Below are positions 49,101-61,600 of a DNA stretch of 64,000 nt, piece by piece (the stretch's first letter is position 1; every line of letters begins with the position of its first letter). The notes under the pieces are model-generated. The model was not told the origin of the DNA, searched no databases, and was given only the letters and a program-made list of their open reading frames with translations. This stretch comes from Lateolabrax maculatus (lineage: Eukaryota; Chordata; Actinopteri; Acropomatiformes; Lateolabracidae). The stretch spans positions 10,170,001 to 10,234,000 of the forward strand of contig CM062208.1 of the NCBI GenBank assembly GCA_031216445.1, in the 5' to 3' direction. A program made the position numbers and the translations under genes.

Positions 49101-50597
49101 TTCAACACTCTTTGCAGACTCTTACATCACGAGAAAAAAAGGAATCTACAATCATAAACTAGGCATAAAGTTGGCTGAGAGGAAAAAGATGCACACTCAC
49201 CATGTTTTGGACTCAGGATGGGGAATGGGTCTCCCAACTTCCAGAAGAAGTACATGAAGGTAAACCACACCATACAAGCGAACAGAAGCTTCTGTCTTTG
49301 CACTACACAGACACAAAGCAAACAGCTTTTTTTGTCACAATGTGTGAAATAACTTCAGAAATAGCATCATTCATTTTAAGTTACAGTATTTTATTTTCAA
49401 TAATCAGCTATACTTACACAGGCGTATGTTGCTGACAACAAAGTAACCAATGTAGAAAGGCACCACAAAGATGAGAACCAGCAGTATCACATACAGATTC
49501 AGCTTCCAGTGGAAATACCTAGAACTGTGGCAAAGATATGAGGGTTACAATCATTCATCTGCAATAAGAAATATTAAAACACAATTATGTTCCACATAAA
49601 ATGTACTTACGTACTACTTAAGGCACCCAGAATCTCAAAGATGATGAGCTCAAACATGGTACATGAAAAAGCAAACGTGACGGAGAAAACCACCTGGACA
49701 ATATACTGCCGCACCTGTCAACAAACACAAAAACAGTCAAGACTGTTAGCACAGAGGACTTCCAGTGATTGATGAAGGCATACAGCTTTATTTGTGATGT
49801 TTAGGTGAAAATGCATGCATGTGTTTTCCTCAGTGGAATCATTATTATGCAAGGCCAGTATTAACACACATCAACACATTCATCCTAGTGGTCATTTGTA
49901 AATAAATGCCTTGTGATAACACTGTACCTCATAATCTTTAAACAGCTTCCGCATAAAGAATAACCAGCCAAATCCAAAGAACAGCACCTGCGTGGAATTA
50001 AATGGGAATGTTTTGGTGGAAGGAGAGAAGAAGATAACATATTTTTCAATTAGGAAATGCTTATTACAAACACTTGTCTCTGAGTTTCATCACAATTTAA
50101 TTTTGCTGCTTCACTTTCAGGGTCAGGGTTAGGTTATAAACTTAAATGTAATGCTTTTAAAAAAAATATGTAAACACATGACTGTTGAATGTGATCAATG
50201 GATACATTTTGTGTCAAGGCAATTAAAAGTTATTCAGTTGAATCCTCATAGACTGCTGTTGTGCTGACTGTGTGAGGAGTTGTGAAATAGTGGCCTCAGT
50301 ATTGAGAAGTGGGTGTAATCATCTGTAAACAGATGCGTTGACTGTTTTCACTACGTCTTCGGTTCTTGCAATTAAGACAAAATACATGTAAAAACTTCTA
50401 TGTGCACAGGAATAACAACGCTGCAGTTTAAGTCACAGGGCAACGTAGATGACATTTAATATAACGTTAGCGTTCAACATGCGGTGGACAGTCTCCTTCA
50501 GTGAAACAAATACACGTTACAATTTGTCGACTTTACCACTCCGTCATGAACTTACCTGTGAGGTGAACATGATGACAGAGTCCACCAGAAACGACAT
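45233..50597 (-). CDS. gpr89: Golgi pH regulator (GPR89/GPHR), 14 coding exons
   Basis: Multi-pass Golgi membrane protein, a voltage-dependent anion channel that helps acidify the Golgi. Coding exons: 50597-50556, 49987-49928, 49714-49611, 49524-49418, 49302-49201, 49045-48925, 48769-48689, 48577-48468, 48375-48257, 46487-46395, 46242-46147, 45789-45700, 45592-45527, 45439-45233; 1398 nt, 465 aa (human 455). Very strong family match throughout: it starts [14 protein letters not shown], has [20 protein letters not shown], then the cytosolic loop [19 protein letters not shown], then [20 protein letters not shown]. It ends [11 protein letters not shown]. About nine transmembrane helices are expected. 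Exon 9 begins [13 protein letters not shown], about ten residues longer than the human loop. Exons 10-14 are all phase 0. The largest intron (46488-48256) holds a transposon fragment and a G-run. Confidence 0.96.
46090..46140. repeat. (GT)n microsatellite abutting a gpr89 splice donor
   Basis: About 50 bp GT run on the plus strand. Read on the gene strand, the intron after coding exon 11 begins GTAAGA and runs straight into (CA)n. Confidence 0.9.
47487..47503. repeat. poly-G run
   Basis: Seventeen or so consecutive G residues in the largest gpr89 intron. The length is likely polymorphic or uncertain. Confidence 0.85.
47805..48045 (-). mobile_element. interspersed element, family A, minus orientation (gpr89 intron 9)
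   Basis: The reverse complement reads 'aaagcagctataattgatat', then 'gtagtgatgaacccgattat', 'cacctgaatctgcagctccc' and 'gggttcactttacactccca', matching the 35280-35890 copy in order. Confidence 0.65.
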
Positions 50598-50850
50598 GAT
50601 GTTGTCTGTAAAAACAGCCTTCACACGCTCAAAAAAACTGTACAAATGTAGCAGGGTCGAGGACAGTTTCACTTCATGTCTGACGTGAAAAAACAACCGG
50701 GCTTGAAATGTTCGTTATGTTGCTATTGAGCTCATTTTAGCAGCATTTGTTGTTCAGCTGTCAACTTTCAACGGCAGCCTGTGTGTGTACGTCATCAAGA
50801 TGAGCCGGCAAACTCACGTCCGTCGCAAAACTGTGACGCATTAAAAAAAA
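50598..50850 (-). promoter_or_regulatory. gpr89 promoter region with CRE-like sites
   Basis: This is the upstream flank of the gpr89 start codon. It contains TACGTCA at 50788-50794 and TGACGCA at 50834-50840, both close to the cAMP-response element, plus several CpGs, and no TATA box. It would suit a housekeeping gene promoter. The assignment rests on position and motif only. Confidence 0.35.
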
Positions 50851-51796
50851 AAAGTAAATCACAAGATTCATACTTTTATAATGATGTAAAACATTTCTAA
50901 ATATATTTTGGATTCACAGTAAATCCTGAACTTAGTTTTTTTTTTTTTTTTAACGCAGTGATGTTTTTGCAGAGTCGTTGTAGTTACCATGGTTACCTGC
51001 AGAGGCCGACAAAACAACAAACTGCAGTTTTAATATGTTGTTTAATATGTTTTTAATAATGATAAGAAGATGAAGACAAAGAGGAAGAAGAATGGTCCAT
51101 ATATCTTTTTTTTCTACTACAGTTGAATCAGGCCCCAGATGGAAAAGGGAGCTGTAAGATATGTCAATGCACCTGATGACAGTTTGTGGGGTTATTTGCT
51201 AATATTACAAGGCCTGTTAATAAAATCTGATCAAACTACATCCACACTGATGAAACAGATTATCTCATAGTTTTTGAGTGGTAAACCCTTAATAAATTAT
51301 TACTATGAATGTTTTAACTGAACATTAAATTTGATTGTTGTTCACTGAGTCATGCATATTTGGTGTTGCAGATAAACACTTTGATGTTTCAATGTAGGTG
51401 CACTGTCATGGGGATAAAGGGTCACCTAAAGTCACCTAAATAATTTTATAAATTAATCTTATTTTGTTGTGGTGCTTTGTGTTTTTCTTCAGTCATTTGA
51501 GAGGTGTATTGTGTGTCTGCCTTCTGTCATGTTAATGCTTTAACACTCAAACCCACAGTTTATCATTCATTTAACTAGACAATGAGCACTGTTCACAATG
51601 TGCAGGCTACTTTTTCATACTACTACACTACACTTGTTTAATGTTATTACAATAACATTTTACATTTAGAATGCATGTATTTTACATATTACACGTTGTT
51701 CTAATGTTTGCTTATCTTATAATGATTTATGTTCATGTCTATGACAAATTCAGTAAAGATACAGTTGGAAATGGAAGTTGCAGTACTCAGGCTCAG

Positions 51797-51815
51797 GCAG
51801 TAGGGGGCGCTCCGC
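51797..51815 (+). promoter_or_regulatory. CTCF-like motif between gpr89 and the CD200-like gene
   Basis: The sequence GCAGTAGGGGGCGCTCC closely resembles the vertebrate CTCF core consensus (CCASYAGRGGGCGC type). It lies in the divergent interval between gpr89 (minus) and the Ig-family gene (plus), where an insulator would make sense. Confidence 0.4.
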
Positions 51816-51849
51816 TGTGGCTTCGCCTGCACTCAGGTCTCCACTCCAT

Positions 51850-52062
51850 CCAGTACACTGAAGTTTGGAGCTGCCCCCGGCTGGTGTTCATTGTACTGGT
51901 GGTGCGCAGAATTGGAAACACTCGGATGAGTAAAAGTTGCCTCTTGTAGACTGCTGGAGTGATGTTTCAAAAGACTGCTGGGTCATAAGGACGGGCGAGA
52001 TGTTGCAGAGCTAGAACATCTTCAGCTGTTGGCTTTTACCTTTTGCACTAGGACAAGTAGAG
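51850..52062 (+). other. probable non-coding leader exon of the CD200-like gene
   Basis: A consensus donor (AGAG then GTGAGT) ends at 52062. The signal-peptide exon begins after an acceptor at 52651, with 26 nt of 5' UTR before its ATG. A leader exon is therefore required, and this stretch is the best candidate. Its 5' end is unknown. Confidence 0.35.
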
Positions 52063-52677
52063 GTGAGTGTCTCAGTCTCATGGGAGTAGAATTTATTTGA
52101 CACAGAGGGCAGGAAATATATGACAGATACTTCTGTTCTCCTCACTTCTCTTGATTAATTTCAGATTATCTACTTTAATCCAACACTGTGGAACTTTTAT
52201 ATAATTGCTGTATAGCTTTGGTGTTTAATTGGCTATAATGTATTTGTTTTTATTTATTGAGTTTATTGCAAGTGGTTGTATTGGAATTCACCCTAGAATG
52301 GGTTTAGTAAGTGATGTGGCAGAAAAAAAAATCTGTTCAAGTGTTTAAAGAGCCCTGATAACTTTGATACTAATTTGAAGGGCTTTGTACATTGGATGTT
52401 ATAGCACTTGAGGAAATTATTTTGCATTGCATCCCATTAAACTAGTTTCTGGATGTTTAAATACAATTAAATGTGTTGGGCAGCCTCTGGTGACCACAGG
52501 AGCTGAACTGGGTTTGGGAGTAGGGAAAAACTAGACTAGCACGTCAAAATGTTTCCTGTACCACTGTAAGATCATCAGTTGTTGAAATTATAGGAGATTT
52601 GAGTTCATGTGGGCTGACTATGATAACTTATGCAATTTCTCGATATCTCAGTACCACTTCTCCCTGTTAAATGAGCA

Positions 52678-55600
52678 ATGAAGAAGATGAGGATCCAGGC
52701 CTCCTGTAGGAAAGGACTGCAGGTGTGTTTACTCCTACTGATGGTGGGAAGACTGCAGGGTGAGTATGCCATGCTAAAAAGATATGGAAACACAAAAATA
52801 CACATCACACCAAGCTGTAATGTTTTTTTTTTTTACTGGTGGTTTCAGGCAGGGTAACAGCCCCAGCGCGTCTGGAAGCTCCAGTGGAAAGGCCCTTCAC
52901 ACTGACTTGCAGTGTTTCGAGGGATCGAGGTGAGTCTCTGAGGCAGGTGCGTTGGCTGGATGTCCAGAACCAGACACTGCTGAGTTACCAACCCGGCAAC
53001 AGAGACAGTGTGAGTGGACAGCAGCACGTGGAGCTCGCCTCCTCTCCGAAAGACACCTCGGCTATCACCATCCGCAGGGTCGGCTTCCGTGACGAAGGCT
53101 GCTACACCTGCATCTTTGACATGCATCCTTCCGGTTCAAAGCAAGGACAGACCTGCCTCACTGTTACCGGTGAGTAGGGCCGTAATGACAGCAGCTTTGT
53201 TTTTTCTAAACAAGAATGCAGTTTCTGGAAATAGAAGGGATCCAATTTGTTACAATTTAGACAATACTTAATGTATGTCCCCAAGAGTACATAGGATTTG
53301 TCTGACAATTCCAGCTCCATGCAGTGCGATCTATCGATATCGAAAATGTATATATACATATATATATATAAATACAATTTTAACAGATAGTGACCCTTCA
53401 TCTCCTGTCATCCTTCTATGTTGACTCTAACAAAGACATAAAATGCCTCAAAATGCTCCTAAAAAAAATTGTATATTGATCTAGATTGATCTAATATTCT
53501 ATCTAATAATTAGATTTTTGATGTGTTAAACACAAGTAAGAACATATCTATTTAAATATTAGGAATTTAGTTGGTGCCTTTATCTAGAGATATTTAAAAC
53601 GAGTATCAGTAGAATAACTTGTGGTTCTTGGAACTCCAGTGCTACAAGTGACCAACAGTAAGGAGCCAAGGGTTGAAAACAAAAACAACAAAAACAATAA
53701 AAAGATGTGGGTCTCTGACATGTATTCAACCCTGACAGGACAGATGTTTTTTTAGCCTATTACAAAAGCTAGGAAGTGGCTCTGCTATTTTGCCACAGTT
53801 GTGAAGGTCAGGTTTGAGAAACCTCGCTTGAGGCGAGGTTGAGTAATGATCAAGGTGACACAAGGAGACAGATCCCACCCGTAGAGACAAACTGAGGAGC
53901 TCAGATATACAGAATCAGCTTAGTGAAACTAGATAGAAACAAACTGTGTTTAGCTCCTCCTGCTGTTCGTAATTACGTTTTAAAAGTTATGACTTGAATG
54001 TGGCATAATTCCCTTTGGATGCCTGCCTTTTGCACCCGCCCATAAAAATTAAACAAACCAATTCTTCAGTAGACTCCAGGGACAGTTACCCCTCCCTTCA
54101 ACCTGAATGGTAATCTGCTGTGAGGAATTACTGAGAAAATATGTGAATACAGATGTCCCTAACCACCCGTAACCTCTGAACACAAGTTGATGAGCCCGTT
54201 GAGGCTCAGCCAGTCATGTTAATAAAGAGCTGTGGAGCAGTGGGAGAAGGAGGGCTTATTGCTCTAACCAGAAACAGCTGTTGCAGATTCCAGTAACTAG
54301 TTTCTGTTTGGGTGCCTCATATTTCTGAATATTGTCCTGTTTTTCATCCTCTCCTTGCCCTCCCTGTTCTTTTTCTTATCTTCGCTCCTCACCCATCGTT
54401 TTTTTTCACTGGATGGTGGTCTCTTTTTACTCCCAGCGCAAGTCACTGTTGACAGCAACAAGACAGCGGTGAGCGGCAAGAAGGCCTCCCTCTCGTGCTC
54501 CTACGCTTTGCCTGAAAAGGTGGAGCAGATCACGTGGAGGCACACCTCTGCACAAGGGGACTCCACAGAGGTGGCCTCCTTTGCAAAGCGCAGCGACCCC
54601 ATGATAGAGCCACCGTACCAGGGGAGAGTCTGGCTAAGTGCCTCCCTGTCAGACAGTCAGCTCACCATCCAGCCTGTCACCATCCAGGACGAGGGCTGCT
54701 ACACCTGTCTGTACACCACACATACTGACGGGCCGAAGAGCTCCACGGTTTGCCTCGCCACTTATGGTAAAGAGCTTCCCAGCCAGCATTTATTGTATTT
54801 TATATTACATTTTATAAAAATATGGGCCACACAGAAACAAAATGGGGAGGGAAACTTGAGCTCCACCTGGGAAGAGCAGGTTATATAGGCTACAATATAG
54901 TGTGCATCATATTTATCAGTCAGTGTCTGTGAGTGTCTTTTGCGCAAAATCAAGTTGTCCATCGGGTTGCACCAGAACATATCCCTCTGCCACGGATCAG
55001 CAAAAACTGGGGAAACACAAAGAGGGAAGACTAAAAAGACTGCAATTTAGGAAGAGACATACTTGATTTGGCTGACTCAGACTACTGGAGCCTTATATTA
55101 GCTTTCTGACAAAAAGAAAATAAATAAATAAACAGAACCCAGTCTCAAAATACAGTCTGATGGGAATTCACTTGTTGTGCTTTGAGTTATCCGTTGCTTG
55201 GAAAAATTGACTTGCTGGTAGCACTAGATGAAATGTCAAGGGCCATGAATATCTGTACCAAATTACGCACCAATTTCATGGCAATCCATCAAATTGACAT
55301 ATTTTAATCCGGACCAAAGAGTTGAACTAACAGACTGACTCACATTCCCATCTTCAGTGCTGCAAAAATAGCTAAAAATATGACATTTAGGACAGATATT
55401 TGTTGCTGATGCTATTTTTGTTGCTACATTCATCAGTCCTTTACTCCTTTGTTTTCACAGCAGTGTTACTTTTGTGTTAACCTCACTGGCATAATTTTTC
55501 CTTTGTCTGAAAAATTAGTATAAGTTGTTCAGACGCACATTTTCACCAGGCTGTAGCTGTGAGTGACTATGTCCTACAGTAAATGTACTGTAAGAGCCTG

Positions 55601-58600
55601 GAAGACAGGATCTTGTGGGGGAAATGAAGGAGTGAGGCGTGTGCGAGTACAAAGAGACTCAACTTGGACTTTGTGTCTGTAGAAAAGACAGGTACCCCTG
55701 GGATTTGGAAAGGAATGTTGATCTTTTCTTCCTGATTGTAGCTGCCGAATGTTTTCCGTGATACAGCAAAGCTAAGCTGTCGGCTGATTTGTTAACACAC
55801 AAGCACAGAACAGTGTGCCCATGTGAAGAATGAACCATTCGAAAGAATGAACCATTCGAAAGAATGACGGAGGCAGGGAGTGAGGTCCTGATGCATGACT
55901 GTGTCAGTGTTTGCAGCAGACAGTGATTCTCTCTGTGCTTTGTCTCTCTCTTTTTGCTCACTTGCTTTCCCACTTTTCTCCTGCTGCCTTTCTGTCTCAG
56001 TTATCTCAACAGACAGATGTGCTTTTGTTTGAAATTGAACTGTACAGTACAGTAGGTGTTTCTAATAGTGAAGCACGATTAGCATTAATGGGTTTTTTTT
56101 CTTGCTGTTTGCTGCTGCCAACGGTCTTCCATCCCCATCCCACTCTGGATGATGTCATGCCTCCTTTCTTTATTCCCACTCTCACACTTACTGTCAAATA
56201 CACAAATGCACGTGATCTCACAATATGATCAAAAAAACATGATGGAATTCAATTGTTTTAGAAAGCTTGATTTCTCAAAAGTTAAAGTCATCATACCATA
56301 AATTAAGCTGCCGTTGGATTCAGTTTTGCGTGGGATGAGTTGACCACATTAGATGTTAGTGGTGGAAGGTATTCAGATCCTTTACATAAAGTGGCTATAA
56401 TCTGTATTTTATATTAACAAAGTATTGAACGTCAGTGTGTGAAAACAATGTGAAAGGGTTTGCTTGTAATGATGAACCTACAGAGAATTACCAGCTGGTG
56501 TATTTAGCACGTAAAGACCTAGATATTTACCTCAGGAGTTGGTAGAGACCAGAGACAGAGCTAAAAAGCAAATATTGGACTTTCATTTGTCAGATGGACA
56601 CAAAATCAACTCCAAATTAATGAGGCTTTTTCATAGTCAACCAAGATGGCTGCTGCTGATGTGGAAGGTTCTGCTGAATGTTTTCTGAGATTCTGTTTCA
56701 TACTGAATCACGTCAGTATTAAACAAACTGACTTAAGGCTAAGCTTTTGTTGCTAAGAAAGATGTGTTTGCCCGGACAATGTTTTGTTGATCTGATTGGT
56801 TGGTGGTCAATCCAATTGCACCTAGTGGCATTTGGGTCTCCGCCCATTGATAATGAAAGAAAATGAACTGGGAGGTTCCAGACTAATATGCATTAGAGAG
56901 TTATTATTATACAGTATAATATTTTACTGGATTATTTTTACTGATTCGTTTACAGTATATGTAAGCAATATTTTAATGCTGTAGTTGGCCATGGTAGAGC
57001 TAAATTTAACTTAATGCTCTAATGTACTGTTATAAAAATGCATTTTATTTTATTAGCTCATCTTTGGTTGTGTCTAAAATATTATTCTGCAAAGTAACGT
57101 ATAAACTGTCTAAATGTAGTGGATTGTAAAGTTTTTTCTCATTCGTAGTGAAGTAGATTTATAACGTAATATATAATGAAAATTAAAATAATCATGTGAA
57201 GTATTAAATTACAGTACAGTACTTGAGTAAATGTACTTATTTGCAAAATGTAGTACAAATTAGATTAGGTGGGAATTGTTTTAGTACACGTTTTTGTTTA
57301 ATTCCCTTGTATATGTATTTTAAAGACATTAGATCCATTTAAAGTTAACATGATATTACATGAAAGTAGTATTGAGTATTACAAATTTGGTACAAAGATT
57401 TGTGGAATGTGGAATTTCATTTGAATTAAAAGCCCAAATTTCACACAAGCTTTGTGCTCATTAACAGAGCATTGTGGTTTGGATTGTTCTAAAACATTTT
57501 TCTTGTCATGGTTTAACCCATCCCGAAATCTGATACAATCCAGACCAATGGTGGAAGTTCACCACCTAGAACTCTTGAGAAGACTATAAAACTATGAGGG
57601 CCAAATATCTGTGGCTAAACGTGTTCTTGCCAACAAAAATGTTCTCAGTTCCAGTGCATCACATTCCTCCCTCAGCCCTGGGAACAGAGAATTGAAAACA
57701 GTCAGAGATTTACTTATGGATCTTATGAGTGCAGGAATTCACATACCTGAGCTGATCCAAAGGCTCCAAATGTTTTTTTTCCCAGGTATCATCTTAGCAA
57801 TTTACTCAAGACGATTTGAAGATATACACATACAAACTAAACTACACTACAATCGGAATTTTGGCCAATTTTCTGATTAAAATAATACGCTTCATAAGCC
57901 CGTCCTCCCACAGCGTACCTTCCATATTTCACTTAGTGTTTTGGTCAGTATATGATCACTTTTCTTTGAGCTTTCTTTCTTCTGCATTTCACACACAGCA
58001 CAAGAGAACAAAGGAAGAAGGGAGACTGAATTAATACCTTATAGGCATAGTCAATTTCATGTCATATGTGTCACAGTATGAGCTTGTTTGTGTGTAAAAG
58101 GTAAGCAGCAATCAAAAAAGCAAATGCTTTGACACAAAATCTGGTATCTGGGACTGTCACAGGCCTGTAATAAGCTCGTCCAATCATTTTATCCAGCCCA
58201 AATGGTAGGAGTGGCTTTGCAGGGAGGCCTGGAAGGAGGGGTGGGATTTTTTCGGTTGGATACTTTCGAAAGCCTACTATTGCTGGTTTCTCCAACATTA
58301 CCTACCCCAGGTTAAATGTGTGCCAGTGTGTTCTGATGCAAGTTCCAGCTTTGTCTGTTTATTTCTCCCAGTGCTGCCCAAACCTCAGGTGAGCTACAAG
58401 ACTACCTCTCCAGGTGTGATTGAAGCCAACTGCACCTCAGTGTCGCGCCCCCCAGCAGAGATAGTGTGGAATGTGGAGAGGGATAACCGCACCATGGGCC
58501 CCCCTGTGACGACACAGCTCCCACAAGGCGACGGGACCACTCTGGTCATCAGTACACTGACTGTCCAATCAGGGCTGCTGAAAGATGTGTCCGTCAAATG

Positions 58601-61600
58601 CTTGGTGCACCACAAAGGTCTTGAGTCACCGATTGCTGTATCCATGAACACTAAAAGTGAGTTGGTGTTATTGAGCCTTTGCTGCAATAAGATACTTCAC
58701 ATCAATATTTAAATTTGAAATCGTGTATATATATATTTACATTTTTGTATCTATTTTGGCCTTTTCCATAGAGGCATTTATTTACACTTTGCAAAACTTC
58801 CAAATGGATTCACAGACTTTCACACGATTTTGTAGAAAGGTTGGTCATGAGCCAAAGAACAGCTGATTAATTGTTAAAAAAAAGGTGCATAACTTCTAAA
58901 CGGATTCATCTAACATGGCCAAACTTTGTAGAAAGACACACACACATAGACAGACATACACATACACACACATACACTTTCATTGGTTACAGAAGTTCTT
59001 CTACTACTGTAGTTCTCAGATGTTCAGTTTCCCCTGTACAACAATTTCTAAAAAATACTTTGTTTAACTAAAACAAAAATCTGTCTTAGTTTTGATGCAG
59101 TGCATCATTGGCAGTATAAATGTCACACAAATGTGCTTATATGTGTCACGTGTGCATAGGCTTTAGTTTGCTGTCAACCTTTAGTTGACCTTGGTTTCAT
59201 GGGTCAGGAGTGCACACATTAGAGAAATCAAATCAGAAATCAAATCTAATCAGTGATGATCCATAAAGGGGAAGCGGTGTCCTGACAAGTAAAGGCCTTA
59301 CGATACACAGACACAAATACCAACACGTACATTTTGCTTCTCATGACATTTATTCTGGCTTTTGCAAGACCAGGATTTATACTCTGTAGTTTATTTTTTT
59401 TAAAGTCTTTGCCTGGGAAATTACAGATAATAAAACTGCTGATCAGTTCTCTGTCTTTCCCCCTCCTAGTTGGGACGGCTCTCACCATCCTGATCTCAGT
59501 CACTACAGTGGCAGCCCTGTTGGTCATGTCCCTCTGCTTCTGCCTTTGGAAGTGTTTCTTGCGCAAAGAAGGTGAATGTATGTGGCATGCCTATTGTATA
59601 TTTTCATGTTTGTCAATGTCACGATTTCTTTCACGAATTAAGGGAAAGTCAATTTTTTGCCAAGTGTCATACTCCTATGTCTACACACTCTTTGGGCCAT
59701 TTAGAAACAGATGAAAAATTCTTCTCAATCTCAAAAATATGGAGAATCTATGTTGAAGCCACAGCGAAACAGCAGACTTTATTGTTGGCCTCCACCCGCA
59801 CCTCCCTCACTTACAATCATAGATTTGGAAGAAGAGAATGAGGAAGAGTGATTTTCAAACGCATGCCTTCTGCTATCATTTTGTGGGCTACTACTACCCA
59901 CAATCTTACGGTCAACTGCTGTCAGTATGATGGGTGGGGTTAGCTAGTCCCCCCAAATCATATTTCATTGGATTCAATTATATACAAGTTCCAGATGAGT
60001 TCAAGAATATTTTAAGCTTTTTATGATTTTTTGGCACTGATAAGGTTGTGTAGTACTGAACCTTTCCTGAAGCTGACTTTATTCTCCTGGCTTGTTTGGA
60101 AAAGTAATTTCTCTTGAACTTAAGGAATAATTTGAAGGTCAATAAAATTACATTTCTTAGGGCTTCCTCCCCATTGTGGATTTTGGCAAACTGCCCAGGA
60201 GAGTACAGAAACAATGAAATGGAACAGTGGCCTGTGGGGGATGTGCTATAAGAAATTGAAACCTTTTTGATTTTAACAAAGTTGAGCAGCTTTTATTTTG
60301 TGAGAGCAGAAATAAAACTACAGCTCTCACAAAAAAACGACAAGCGTGGCAGCACAGGTACTTGCAAACAACTGCACTTAAAGCTTTTGTTGGTTAGAAA
60401 GATGTGTTGCTGTTCTTCTGACAGGACGTACGAAGTGTCGTTATTCTGATTGGTTGTCTGCGCACGTTGACACTCCCCTTGGAAATCAAATATTTACTGT
60501 ATAAAAGGGTACAACAGGCGAACAAACTACAGATACAGAAGCTAAAGCGCAAGACGTGAAGTGCATGGCAACTTAACAGTCTGGCAAGGAACAGAAGAAG
60601 TATATGTGGTGAGTGGCTGATGAGAGAATGAGATGCAGGTGAGGAGGTGGGCGGGGGAGTCCAGGGCTGCGTTCGTGTATTCTTTTCTGCTTAGGAAGGT
60701 GAAATAACCAGGGAGTAAGTGGCAGCCTTGATAAGAGCTGGTCAAATTCAAAGTGCCAAGGAAAGGCCATTCAATGTTCTCCTTTCTTATCTCCTTCAGC
60801 ATAGGGTACACTGGAACATCCTTTACGAAGGGAAAGGAGATAATGCCGTCCCACAATTCCTCGCGGCTCAACAATTAAAGCGACGCACCATCCAGCCGTT
60901 CATAAAAAAAAAAAAAAAACAGTAACAGCTTCACATCTTTCCTTGACCTTATGACATTTTCCATTGAGGTCAAGTAAAAGTGTTAGGAAAATAGTATGTA
61001 ATTTATTTGAATATTTGATCACAGCCCAGGTTATTGCAGAGCAGATGAGGAAGTTTCAACTTCATTGTTTTACTACCTGCACTCCATGTGCACTTTATTT
61101 GCATGTCCAATGAATGTTTTGTCTGTGCATGAAGGAAATCAAGTGTGCTAGCAGTGCAATATGTATTGTAGCAGAGCTCAAACTGGTACACAGTTATTAG
61201 TTAGAGCTTTTTAATAAAGTGCAGCAACTAATATTTTCAACATAAAGAATGGATTTATACATTGAACCCAATGGAACCATGTGGATTTAATTAAAAATGT
61301 ATCCGTCTTGTTTTTTTATGATTGTTCTATTTGATATTATTTTCTAATGTATATTAACCTCACTTCCTTCAGCCATCTTTTTTTTTAGAAAAGCTCTGCT
61401 CAAGACTTATTGTTAACATATTGTTTTTTGTCAGGTAAAACTATCAAAACATTATTTCTTGTGGTGTGGAACAGGTGAAAGAAATGCTATGCTGAATTAC
61501 CTTAAAAAAAGTGCAGGTGATGTTGGAGAAGCTATTTATTCTAATGAATTACGTGTGCTTAAACTCATTCTGCCTTCAAAACGAAATATAAATATAGAAA

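Noticed and set aside
54355..54436. Alternative signal peptide directly in front of the second V domain
   Set aside because: The hydrophobic stretch is the polypyrimidine tract of the acceptor and begins with TTG. No ATG is available in frame.
60542..60874. 110-codon minus-strand open frame
   Set aside because: No domain recognised and no splice or promoter support on that strand. The plus-strand promoter/poly(A) layout is a better explanation of the region.
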